From positions 1 through 7,546 of the forward strand of contig CACZRA010000332.1 in the NCBI GenBank assembly GCA_902783395.1: a stretch of DNA of 7,546 bases, given 5' to 3'. The position numbers and the translations under genes were made by a program. The notes beneath the pieces are model-generated. The model was not told the DNA's origin. It worked only from the letters and a program-made list of their open reading frames with translations, and did not search any database. Every line of letters starts with the position of its first letter. Position 1 is the stretch's first letter. Source of the stretch: an uncultured Lachnospiraceae bacterium (GTDB taxonomy: Bacteria; Bacillota; Clostridia; Lachnospirales; Lachnospiraceae). Of this stretch, positions 1-6,191 are shown piece by piece.

Positions 1-268
1 TGCCCTTCAAAATACAGATACTACAGTCGATATTATGATACATGTTTCGAAGGATGATTATGAGTACATTTCATCCAATAAAGACGCGCTTTTTGAAGGG
101 ATACCCGGCGCAGACAACACGGAGATAGTTCCTGACATCACACTGAATCAGGGACAGGCCATGATAGATACCGGCTCCGGCATATTTGACTGTTCGGTCG
201 GGACCGAGCTTGAAGGACTGAGGAAGCAGATGCTGCTGCTTTCATACAGAAAAGGTGATGATGCCTGA
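1..268 (+). CDS. fliH: Flagellar assembly protein FliH, C-terminal part (5' truncated by window)
   Basis: This is the last 88 codons of an open frame that is already open at position 2, so the ATG at 35 is an internal Met and not the start. FliH is the cytoplasmic regulator (stator-like peripheral stalk) of the FliI export ATPase. The visible part is the FliH C-terminal domain: a segment with V-D-I-M-I-H-V, then I-V-P-D, then G-Q-A-M-I-D-T-G-S-G-I-F-D-C-S, and a final amphipathic helix E-L-E-G-L-R-K-Q-M. These correspond to the family's conserved 'IETDFGxIDASxxxQLxxL' end, as I remember it. The stop TGA shares its final A with the fliI ATG (1-base overlap), which suggests translational coupling. 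The position directly before fliI supports the call. The N-terminal coiled coil is outside the window. Confidence 0.9.
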   Translation, partial: ALQNTDTTVDIMIHVSKDDYEYISSNKDALFEGIPGADNTEIVPDITLNQGQAMIDTGSGIFDCSVGTELEGLRKQMLLLSYRKGDDA

Positions 269-1587
269 TGGATGCCGCGTTTGATCTTTCAAAATATCAA
301 AGTCTTATGACCGGCACATATTTCAAGAAACTCGGGAAGGTCGTAAATGTTGTGGGACTTACGATAGAGTCCGAGGGACCTGATGCGAGGCTTGCTGATA
401 TATGCTCCATACAACCTGCAGATACCTCATTAAAGCCCATTCTTGCCGAGGTCGTCGGCTTTAAGGACAGGATGACTCTGCTCATGCCCTATGAGTCCAC
501 TGACGGCATAGGCTCAGGCTCCATAGTTGAAAATCTTGAGCATCCGCTGATGGTAAAATGCTCGGATGATCTTCTGGGGAAGACACTTGACGGCATGGGG
601 AATCCCGCTGACGGTTCAGAGGTGATCGGTGACGAATATCCGGTAGAAGCCATGCCGCCGGATCCCATGGACAGGGTGATAATAAGCGAAGTGCTTCCGC
701 TTGGAGTGAAAGCAGTGGACGGCCTGCTGACAGTAGGCAAGGGACAGCGCATAGGCATATTCGCAGGCTCGGGAGTCGGAAAATCAACACTTATGGGTAT
801 GTTCGCAAGAAATACCAAGGCCGAGATCAACGTCATAGCCCTCATCGGAGAGCGCGGACGTGAAGTCAGGGAATTCGTTGAAAGAGACCTTGGTCCCGAG
901 GGGATGGCACGATCGGTCGTTGTCGTAGCAACATCCGATAAGCCCGCGCTTGAGCGAAACAAGGCGGCAAAAACTGCAACGGCTATAGCAGAATATTTCA
1001 GGGATCAGGGAAAGGACGTTCTGCTTATGATGGATTCCCTGACACGTTTTTCGATGGCACAGAGAGAGATAGGTCTTGCATCGGGAGAACCTCCGGTGAC
1101 AAGAGGATATCCTCCGTCAATATATGCAGAGATGCCCAAACTCCTTGAACGAGCCGGGAATGGCGCAAAGGGTTCGATCACGGGATTGTATACAGTGCTC
1201 GTGGACGGTGATGATTTCAATGAACCTATTACAGATACCGCAAGATCCATACTTGACGGTCATATAGTCCTTAACCGGAAGATAGCCCAGCAGAACCATT
1301 ATCCTGCCATTGATGTGCTGATGAGCATATCAAGATGCATGAGCCAGATAGCTACAAAGGAACACAAGGCACTTGCCGGCAAGCTCAAAAATGTTCTGGC
1401 AACATATAATGAGGCGGAGGATCTTATCAATATCGGAGCTTATAAGGCAGGCTCAAATCCGAAGATCGACTTTGCAATAGCAAAGATAGATGCGGTAAAC
1501 GATTACCTGATGCAGACTACTGATTCAAAATTCGACTTCGATGATGAAGTACGTATGCTGGGTGAGCTGTTTAATGATTCAGAATGA
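268..1587 (+). CDS. fliI: Flagellum-specific ATPase FliI
   Basis: This 439-residue protein is full length for FliI (usually about 430-460). It is the hexameric, F1-beta-like ATPase at the cytoplasmic face of the flagellar type III export apparatus. Visible motifs: Walker A A-G-S-G-V-G-K-S-T at residues 166-174; G-E-R-G-R-E-V at 194-200 with the likely catalytic Glu at 195; Walker B V-L-L-M-M-D at 251-256; the Y-P-P-S-I-Y-A-E-M-P segment at 281-290; and the ATPase alpha/beta signature P-A-I-D-V-L-M-S-I-S at 346-355. G-E-R-G-R-E-V and the Y-P-P-S-I-Y motif separate it from F1-ATPase subunits and fit the FliI/SctN group. A non-flagellar type III ATPase is excluded by the neighbours. The start overlaps the fliH stop by one base, and AAAGGTG at 251-257 is a plausible ribosome binding site. 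No key residue is missing. Confidence 0.98.
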   Translation: MDAAFDLSKYQSLMTGTYFKKLGKVVNVVGLTIESEGPDARLADICSIQPADTSLKPILAEVVGFKDRMTLLMPYESTDGIGSGSIVENLEHPLMVKCSDDLLGKTLDGMGNPADGSEVIGDEYPVEAMPPDPMDRVIISEVLPLGVKAVDGLLTVGKGQRIGIFAGSGVGKSTLMGMFARNTKAEINVIALIGERGREVREFVERDLGPEGMARSVVVVATSDKPALERNKAAKTATAIAEYFRDQGKDVLLMMDSLTRFSMAQREIGLASGEPPVTRGYPPSIYAEMPKLLERAGNGAKGSITGLYTVLVDGDDFNEPITDTARSILDGHIVLNRKIAQQNHYPAIDVLMSISRCMSQIATKEHKALAGKLKNVLATYNEAEDLINIGAYKAGSNPKIDFAIAKIDAVNDYLMQTTDSKFDFDDEVRMLGELFNDSE

Positions 1588-1676
1588 GCCCCGTATAGAC
1601 GCGCTGAGCGCGGTGCACGAGTCCGGTGGACGTCGGTTTACACCGACCGAAGCAAAGCGGAGACCTGGGGCCGGGG
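1588..1676 (+). other. GC-rich hairpin cluster in the fliI-fliJ gap, candidate structured RNA
   Basis: The 137-bp fliI-fliJ gap is long for such a packed operon, and its first 89 bases fold readily. Seen in the sequence: CGCGC (1600-1604) pairs with GCGCG (1608-1612) over a TGA loop; GTCC (1621-1624) pairs with GGAC (1628-1631) over GGT; directly abutting it, GTCGGT (1632-1637) pairs with ACCGAC (1642-1647) over TTAC. GCCCC (1588-1592) can pair with GGGGC (1667-1671) and close the whole array, or CCCCG (1589-1593) can pair with CGGGG (1672-1676) instead. No T-tract follows, so it is not a standard terminator. I do not recognise it as a known riboswitch. It could be a repeat family, an RNA processing site or a structured leader for fliJ. 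The remaining gap (1677-1724) shows only the fliJ ribosome binding site (AGGAAA, 1715-1720). Confidence 0.5.
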
Positions 1677-1724
1677 AAGATGACTGAAATACGAAGTTAA
1701 GCTGATTTCTTTGTAGGAAATAAT

Positions 1725-2174
1725 ATGGCTAAATTCATATACAGGATGCAGAATATCTTAAATCTGGACGAGAAGCTGGAAGAGCAGGCAAAGATGGAAT
1801 ATGCTACACAGCAAATGTTGTTAAACGAAGAAGAAGAAAAAGAACAGCAGCTGAAAGACCGCCGGACATCCTATGAAGAAGAAGCCCGCAGGCTTAGAGA
1901 AGAAAGCCTGAATGTCCGTGACATGATCGTAAATGCCAATGCCATAAACGTCATGGACCAGTTGATAGTGGATCAGCACGGCGTGGTAGAAAGAGAAGAA
2001 GAGAAGCTTGAACAAAAGCGTTCAGTCCTGGAGGAGGCCATGAAGGACCGTAAAACCCAGGAAAAGCTCAAGGAAAAAGCCTTTGACGAGTTTAAGATGG
2101 AGCTTGCCATGGAAGAAAGCAAGCAGATCGACCAGCTTACAAGCTATACCTTTGGCAAGAAAAAAACGAAATGA
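1725..2174 (+). CDS. fliJ: Flagellar export protein FliJ
   Basis: This 149-residue protein matches the usual FliJ length (about 145-150). FliJ is the central-stalk-like coiled coil (gamma-subunit analogue) of the FliI ATPase ring and also recycles export chaperones. The sequence is almost entirely charged, helical heptad-type: the start F-I-Y-R-M-Q-N-I-L-N-L is typical of the family ('Y-R-Q-I-L' type opening), followed by Glu/Lys-rich coiled coil over residues 12-60 and 80-140 and a basic end (G-K-K-K-T-K). Sequence identity in this family is low, so the call rests on the N-terminal pattern, the length, the coiled coil and the position right after fliI. AGGAAA at 1715-1720 is the likely ribosome binding site; a weak 5-bp stem (ATTTC 1705-1709 with GAAAT 1717-1721) could partly cover it. 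Confidence 0.9.
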   Translation: MAKFIYRMQNILNLDEKLEEQAKMEYATQQMLLNEEEEKEQQLKDRRTSYEEEARRLREESLNVRDMIVNANAINVMDQLIVDQHGVVEREEEKLEQKRSVLEEAMKDRKTQEKLKEKAFDEFKMELAMEESKQIDQLTSYTFGKKKTK

Positions 2175-2198
2175 TCAGGATACGGTAAAGAAGAACCA

Positions 2199-3095
2199 AT
2201 GGCAGATAACGAACTTGCGAAAACTGAAGGCAGCTCTGCAGCGGACCGTAAAGCAGAGGTTGCAAGACTTAAGGAAGAAAAAAAGCAGCTTAAGGCGCAG
2301 GCGAAGGAGCTGAAAAAGCAGAGAAAGGCTCTTGAAGCCGAGGATTATGAGGATGATGAGGGCGGCGCATTTTCCGTGATCCTTGTCACGCTTGTGATCA
2401 TCCTTATCTGGCTTGCGATCCTTGCGCTTCTTGTAAAGCTTGATATAGGCGGTTTCGGGTCAAACGTTCTGGCGCCGGTCATAGGAAATGTGCCGGTCCT
2501 CAACAAGATACTCCCTGAAGGCTCGGTGCCGGATGAAGACAGTGTTTCCGGTAATGTGGTCGGCGGGGGATATGACAATCTGGAGGATGCCCTGGATCGT
2601 ATCAAAATGCTCGAAAACGAGCTTGCCGAAGCCCAGCAGGATACGGCAACCGCAAACGAGACAATAGACGAGATGAGTCAGGAAATAGCCCGGCTTAAGA
2701 CCTACGAAGACAATCAGGTTGAGTTCGAAAAGATAAAGGATGAATTTGACAATGAAGTCGTATTTAACAGTAAGGCTCCGGATATCGACGAGTATCGCAA
2801 GTATTATGAAGAGATAGATCCCACGAATGCTGAGATACTGTACAAGGAAGTCGTAAAACAGGAGCAGGTGAGCGAAGAAATAAAGGATTATGCAAAAGCA
2901 TATTCCGAGATGAAGGCAAAAGACGCGGCGGTGATCTTCAACAGTGTTCCGTTAAGAAATGATCTTGAGCTCGCGGCCAAGATCCTGGGTACCATGAAGG
3001 CAGATGCGAGAGGAAGTATCCTTGCGGAGATCGGTAAGCTTGATGCCGATCTTGCCGGAAATATCACGGAGATCATGGATCCCGACACGGAATAG
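2199..3095 (+). CDS. ylxF: YlxF/MotE-like flagellar membrane protein with MgtE-N-like domain
   Basis: This 298-residue protein lies between fliJ and fliK, the place of ylxF in the Bacillus fla/che operon. Residues 18-48 are a Lys/Glu-rich coiled coil; 58-79 form one hydrophobic membrane helix (V-I-L-V-T-L-V-I-I-L-I-W-L-A-I-L); 126-190 look like a second coiled coil; and 195-295 form a helical domain of the MgtE_N/MotE type, with the S-E-M-K-A-K-D-A-A-V-I-F-N-S-V (236-250) and I-L-G-T-M-K-A-D-A-R (262-271) repeats typical of it. Related proteins (MotE, Borrelia FlbB) support stator or motor collar structures outside the membrane. By inference this one anchors in the membrane with the long C-terminal part outside. 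The start has only a weak ribosome binding site (AAAGAAG, 2187-2193), 24 bases after the fliJ stop. The exact role in clostridia is unknown to me. Confidence 0.8.
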   Translation: MADNELAKTEGSSAADRKAEVARLKEEKKQLKAQAKELKKQRKALEAEDYEDDEGGAFSVILVTLVIILIWLAILALLVKLDIGGFGSNVLAPVIGNVPVLNKILPEGSVPDEDSVSGNVVGGGYDNLEDALDRIKMLENELAEAQQDTATANETIDEMSQEIARLKTYEDNQVEFEKIKDEFDNEVVFNSKAPDIDEYRKYYEEIDPTNAEILYKEVVKQEQVSEEIKDYAKAYSEMKAKDAAVIFNSVPLRNDLELAAKILGTMKADARGSILAEIGKLDADLAGNITEIMDPDTE

Positions 3096-3150
3096 AAATT
3101 GATAATTGATAATTGATAATTATCAATTATCAATTTAAAATTATCAATTA
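3096..3150 (+). repeat. 7-bp tandem repeat forming a long AT-rich palindrome
   Basis: Immediately after the ylxF stop lie three tandem copies of AATTGAT, then the reverse-complement unit (ATCAATT) repeated, with a further copy at 3142-3149. The 17-base arm at 3096-3112 pairs perfectly with 3120-3136 over a 7-base loop (TTGATAA). A shifted register gives a 32-bp loopless palindrome at 3104-3135. No T-tract follows, so a standard terminator is not supported. A repeat-slippage locus, a nucleoid or protein binding site, or an mRNA 3'-end stabiliser are possible. Confidence 0.85.
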
Positions 3151-3163
3151 TATCTTCGGGGGT

Positions 3164-3190
3164 TAAGTCTGGGGGCACAATCTCCGATAT
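3164..3190 (+). promoter_or_regulatory. Candidate sigma-28 (SigD/FliA) promoter for fliK
   Basis: TAAG at 3164-3167 is followed after exactly 15 bases by TCCGATAT at 3183-3190. The known SigD/FliA consensus is TAAA-N(14-16)-GCCGATAT, so the match is 3 of 4 and 7 of 8 at the right spacing. It lies about 40 bases upstream of the fliK start, in the only sizeable gap between ylxF and flgD. Transcription would begin near 3197. This would give fliK and the hook genes a second, sigma-28-dependent supply of mRNA. Functional use is inference. Confidence 0.6.
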
Positions 3191-3219
3191 ATGTATTGAC
3201 GGTATAGTTTTATTATATG

Positions 3220-3227
3220 AAAGGAGG
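3220..3227 (+). promoter_or_regulatory. Ribosome binding site that sets the fliK start
   Basis: AAAGGAGG is a near-perfect Shine-Dalgarno sequence, four bases before the ATG at 3232. The upstream in-frame ATG at 3217 overlaps this site and has no ribosome binding site of its own, so it would only add Met-Lys-Gly-Gly-Leu encoded by the site itself. The start at 3232 is therefore preferred. Confidence 0.85.
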
Positions 3228-3231
3228 CTTA

Positions 3232-4830
3232 ATGACAACCCCTAATGTAAATTCACCGGTGATGATACCGGCAGGGGGACAGGAAATTACTTCAGGCAGG
3301 ACAAAAGGCGAGAGAGAAGACCAGAGCTTCATGGACGTGCTGAGCATGGCAGACAGCGCGGCAAAGACCAAAGCACCGGAGAAGAATATCGGTACCGATA
3401 TCAAAACAAATTCTCCGAAGGAAACAAAGAAGGCTGAAAAAACACAGCCCGAAGATGTAAAAAAGGATTCATCCGGAGCTGACAACAAGGAAGTCAGAGA
3501 AACAGCAAAGACTGAAAAAAAGGAAAATGTCAGGGAAGACAGCAAGACAGACAACACCGTAAAGGAAGCGGTGCAGGATATCAAGGAGGAAATAGAAGAA
3601 AAGCTTGATATCTCGGATGAAGAGCTAATACAGGTGATGGAGACCTTAGGACTTACGATGACGGATCTCCTCGATCCGAAGACTATGACGGATATAGTCG
3701 CGGCGGTCAAAGAAGTTACACCTGTAGACATCTTATCAGATGACAGCCTTTCAGGTATAGTCACAGACCTGCAGGGACAGGTAAGGGAGATCACATCAGA
3801 TACAATGCAGAAGCTTGACATGACTCCCGAGGAATTCAAAAACACTCTTGCCGAACTTAAAAATGAATACGAAGTAGTTTCTCCGTTACCCGAAACAAAG
3901 GAGAACACACAGGATCTTAAAGTCAGTGATTTTGAGAAAGACCTGACAGAGGTCGCGGACAGGACAGAGGTGAAAGCCCCGGAAGTAAAGGACCTCAAGG
4001 ATCAGGAGCCCAGGTCAGAAGCGGTAAGGACCCCAGCGGAAGCCGTAAAGACAGAAGAGCTTCAACCGGATAGGACCGAAAGGATATCCGATGAAGATAA
4101 GGGCAGCAGGGATGTCAATCTCAATGTCACAGTGAAGGATCAGCGCGATCAGGGCGATCAGACAGGCAACAGCTTTGGAAGCCGGACTTCACAGGATGAT
4201 ATCACAGGATCCGAAGGCAGGGTAAGACACACAGAACCCAGAGCCGAAACAGCAGCAAATAACAACAACATATTTTTCCAGAATCTTAACACGGCGGTTG
4301 AGAATACGTTAGAAGCTATGACAGGCACGGAAGCCTCAGTACCCGGTGCAAACACGGCTGATGCGATGAATCTTATAAATCAGATCAGTTCGCAGATAAG
4401 GGCAGTCATAGACAACGAGACACAGAGTCTTTCGATGCAGCTTCACCCCCAGAGCCTGGGACGGCTGAATGTAGAGCTTATCTCGAAGGCGGGACAGCTC
4501 ACGGCACAGTTTGAAGCAGAAAACGCATCGGTGAAGGCAGCGCTTGAGACCAGACTCGTAGAGCTAAAGGAGACACTTGAGCAGAGAGGAGTCAGGGTTG
4601 AGAACGTAGAGGTGACCGTAGCAAGCCACGAATTCGAGCAGAATCTCATGGGCGGAGAGCAGTCAGGAGCAGCGTCCGAAGGATCTCAGGGAAGAGGCAG
4701 AAGAACGAGGAGCATAAACCTGAATGACGACGCGGTCGATGGTATAGATGGGGAAGATACCACCGAGGAAGAGAAGATAGCACGTGACATGATGGCAGCA
4801 AACGGAAACTCTGTTGACTTCATGGCCTGA
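3232..4830 (+). CDS. fliK: Flagellar hook-length control protein FliK
   Basis: Starting at 3232 the protein has 532 residues. FliK is exported during hook growth, measures hook length and switches export from rod/hook to filament proteins through FlhB. The C-terminal Flg_hook domain is clear at about residues 385-465: S-L-S-M-Q-L-H-P-Q-S-L-G-R-L-N-V-E-L (399-416), then Q-L-T-A-Q-F-E-A-E, A-A-L-E-T-R-L, L-K-E-T-L-E-Q-R-G-V and V-E-N-V-E-V-T-V. The N-terminal half is a Lys/Glu/Asp/Thr-rich, low-complexity ruler region (about 20-115); a more ordered helical segment follows at 115-215 (G-L-T-M-T-D-L-L-D-P, then M-T-P-E-E-F-K-N-T-L). The acidic tail after 480 is variable. The family is poorly conserved outside the C-terminal domain, and the position before flgD agrees. 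A long Ser-rich frame on the opposite strand is a shadow of its Lys/Glu/Asp codons. Confidence 0.95.
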   Translation: MTTPNVNSPVMIPAGGQEITSGRTKGEREDQSFMDVLSMADSAAKTKAPEKNIGTDIKTNSPKETKKAEKTQPEDVKKDSSGADNKEVRETAKTEKKENVREDSKTDNTVKEAVQDIKEEIEEKLDISDEELIQVMETLGLTMTDLLDPKTMTDIVAAVKEVTPVDILSDDSLSGIVTDLQGQVREITSDTMQKLDMTPEEFKNTLAELKNEYEVVSPLPETKENTQDLKVSDFEKDLTEVADRTEVKAPEVKDLKDQEPRSEAVRTPAEAVKTEELQPDRTERISDEDKGSRDVNLNVTVKDQRDQGDQTGNSFGSRTSQDDITGSEGRVRHTEPRAETAANNNNIFFQNLNTAVENTLEAMTGTEASVPGANTADAMNLINQISSQIRAVIDNETQSLSMQLHPQSLGRLNVELISKAGQLTAQFEAENASVKAALETRLVELKETLEQRGVRVENVEVTVASHEFEQNLMGGEQSGAASEGSQGRGRRTRSINLNDDAVDGIDGEDTTEEEKIARDMMAANGNSVDFMA

Positions 4831-4868
4831 TACAGGCGGGTGAGACACAAAAGAAAAGGAGATACGAT

Positions 4869-5714
4869 ATGGCAGTAGATGCTTCGATAATGGACGGTAA
4901 GATAACAAATACCGCATACAAAACAGCAGAACAGAAAAAAACTGAAGAAAATACAGCCAAAAACGACCTTGATAAGCAGGCCTTCCTGAAGCTCCTCGTA
5001 GCCCAGATGAAATATCAGGATCCTATGGAGCCTACGGATAATACGGAATACGTCTCACAGCTCGCTCAGTTCTCATCGCTCGAAGCCATGAACAACATGA
5101 GCCAGAGCGTTGATCTGCAGAGAGCTACAGGACTTATCGGCAAGGTCGTAACGGCAAGCAAGACAGATTCCGTGACCGGAGTAGTTACAGAAACGACCGG
5201 TTCGGTGCAGTTCGTATCCCAGTCAGGATCAAAGACCTATCTTACGATAGACGGTGATCAGTACCAGCTTGACGAGGTATCGAAGATCTGGGATGACACC
5301 TATGCGGCAGCCTTCAATCTGGCAAATGCATGGACGAAATCAATAAATGATCTTCCGAATGCATCCTTCATCACAGCATCAAATAAGGATGCCTTCCAGA
5401 CACAGGTTTCATCATTGTATGCTTCATACATGAGCATGGATGATTATTCAAGAAGCTTCATATCGGATGAAGCAAAGGCCAAGCTTTCCGAGCTTGTGGT
5501 TCAGTTCAAGGTGCTTGGGGTCGATCTGACGGGTGCCGGTTCCGTTTACACACAGGAAACTGAAGAGGAACCGGACGATGATCCTGAAATCGCAAAGATT
5601 GTTTCCGAACTGGAAAACGAAAAGGAACCGGACGATGATCCCGAAACCGCAAAGGAAGACGCTTCAGACGATATTGACGATGTAGATGATGTAAGCACCG
5701 GAGAGAACAGTTAA
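4869..5714 (+). CDS. flgD: Hook-capping protein FlgD with atypical C-terminal half
   Basis: FlgD sits at the tip of the growing hook and guides FlgE polymerisation. The conserved capping domain is at residues 34-95: L-D-K-Q-A-F-L-K-L-L-V-A-Q-M-K-Y-Q-D-P, then N-T-E-Y-V-S-Q-L-A-Q-F-S-S-L-E and a G-L-I-G-K-V-V segment. Residues 95-138 look like a short beta (tudor-like) stretch. From about 142 to 220 the protein is helical (N-D-L-P-N-A-S-F-I-T, K-D-A-F-Q-T-Q-V, D-D-Y-S-R-S-F-I-S), and 229-281 is a very acidic tail with two E-P-D-D-D-P-E copies. The usual FlgD C-terminal tudor/FnIII pair is not obvious. AAAAGGAGA at 4854-4862 is a strong ribosome binding site, 38 bases after fliK. The FlgD call is firm; the role of the extra parts is unknown. 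Confidence 0.95.
   Translation: MAVDASIMDGKITNTAYKTAEQKKTEENTAKNDLDKQAFLKLLVAQMKYQDPMEPTDNTEYVSQLAQFSSLEAMNNMSQSVDLQRATGLIGKVVTASKTDSVTGVVTETTGSVQFVSQSGSKTYLTIDGDQYQLDEVSKIWDDTYAAAFNLANAWTKSINDLPNASFITASNKDAFQTQVSSLYASYMSMDDYSRSFISDEAKAKLSELVVQFKVLGVDLTGAGSVYTQETEEEPDDDPEIAKIVSELENEKEPDDDPETAKEDASDDIDDVDDVSTGENS
5566..5654 (+). repeat. Intragenic duplication in the acidic tail of flgD
   Basis: A 32-base segment at 5566-5597 recurs at 5623-5654 with two base differences, a period of 57 bases (19 codons). Both copies encode E-P-D-D-D-P-E followed by I/T-A-K. The period keeps the frame, so copy number can vary without breaking the gene. The near identity suggests a recent duplication. Confidence 0.9.
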
Positions 5715-5730
5715 GGAAAGGATTCCGAAG

Positions 5731-6135
5731 ATGGGAATAAACACAAACGGAATTTCATTAGAGCAGGCAGCTGCGGCATATCTCTCCCAGGCGCCCGACG
5801 TAAAAAAGGGGAACCGGAGTGCAGACGGCAAAAGCTTCGCGGAGATCCTCAATCAGAAGGGTGAAGAGCTCTACGGTACGATAAACGTAAAGTTTTCAAA
5901 GCATGCGGCAGAGAGGCTTTTTGACAGGAATATCGAGCTTTCTGATGACCAGCTTGCAAGGCTTACAAAGGGTACGGAGGAGGCCGGGAACAAGGGTATA
6001 GATTCATCCCTCGTCATGGTGGACGATCTGGCCTTCATCGTAAATACGGGAAGCAAGACGGTAGTCACGGCCATGGATCCTGCTAATAATGATAAGAATG
6101 TCTTTACAAATATAGACGGGGCGGTCATAGCTTGA
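5731..6135 (+). CDS. TIGR02530-type flagellar operon protein (flg_new)
   Basis: This 134-residue protein sits between flgD and flgE, the usual place for the small family known as TIGR02530 ('flagellar operon protein') in Firmicutes and relatives. The family pattern is clear: F-S-K-H-A-A-E-R-L-F-D-R-N-I at residues 55-68, A-G-N-K-G-I-D-S-S-L-V-M-V-D-D-L-A-F-I-V at 85-104, T-V-V-T-A-M-D at 110-116 and N-V-F-T-N-I-D-G-A-V-I at 123-133. There is no signal peptide or membrane helix, so it acts in the cytoplasm or is exported by the flagellar system. The biochemical role of the family is not established to my knowledge; a part in hook assembly is inferred from position. AAGGAAAGGA (5714-5723) is the ribosome binding site, starting on the last base of flgD. 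Confidence 0.93.
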   Translation: MGINTNGISLEQAAAAYLSQAPDVKKGNRSADGKSFAEILNQKGEELYGTINVKFSKHAAERLFDRNIELSDDQLARLTKGTEEAGNKGIDSSLVMVDDLAFIVNTGSKTVVTAMDPANNDKNVFTNIDGAVIA

Positions 6136-6137
6136 TG

Positions 6138-6191
6138 TTCGTCTCATATACGGATATCGAGTTCAAGCAGAACTCGATATCATGAGACGAA
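6138..6191 (+). other. Long interrupted hairpin just after the TIGR02530 gene
   Basis: TTCGTCTCAT (6138-6147) pairs with ATGAGACGAA (6182-6191), and inside it GATATCGAGTT (6153-6163) pairs with AACTCGATATC (6171-6181) over the loop CAAGCAG. Only ATACG (6148-6152) on the 5' side is unpaired, giving 21 base pairs in total. It begins two bases after the stop codon. There is no T-tract, so it is more likely an mRNA 3'-end stabiliser, processing site or repeat element than an intrinsic terminator. Confidence 0.85.

Noticed and set aside
35..37. ATG at 35 as the start of a complete 77-residue gene
   Set aside because: The frame is open upstream to the window edge and the sequence is the conserved C-terminal domain of FliH.
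1613..1660. Resemblance to a cobalamin riboswitch or group II intron fragment (GGTGCACGAGTCCGGTGGAC-like)
   Set aside because: Only a short stretch is similar; the conserved cores of either RNA are absent.
2083..2313. 76-residue + strand open frame across the fliJ-ylxF junction
   Set aside because: It overlaps both real genes in another frame and ends in Lys/Arg-rich sequence from shifted Glu/Lys codons.
3196..3216. TTGACG and TATTAT as a sigma-A promoter for fliK
   Set aside because: The spacer is only 9 bases, far from the 16-18 needed.
3217..3231. Upstream ATG at 3217 as the fliK start
   Set aside because: The AAAGGAGG ribosome binding site lies inside this extension and directs initiation at 3232; nothing suitable precedes 3217.
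3213..3998. 261-residue open frame on the minus strand
   Set aside because: It is Ser/Phe/Val-rich low-complexity sequence mirroring the Lys/Glu/Asp codons of fliK, with no recognisable domain.
6138..6191. Intrinsic transcription terminator after the TIGR02530 gene
   Set aside because: The stem is strong but is followed by AATCACAG rather than a T-tract.
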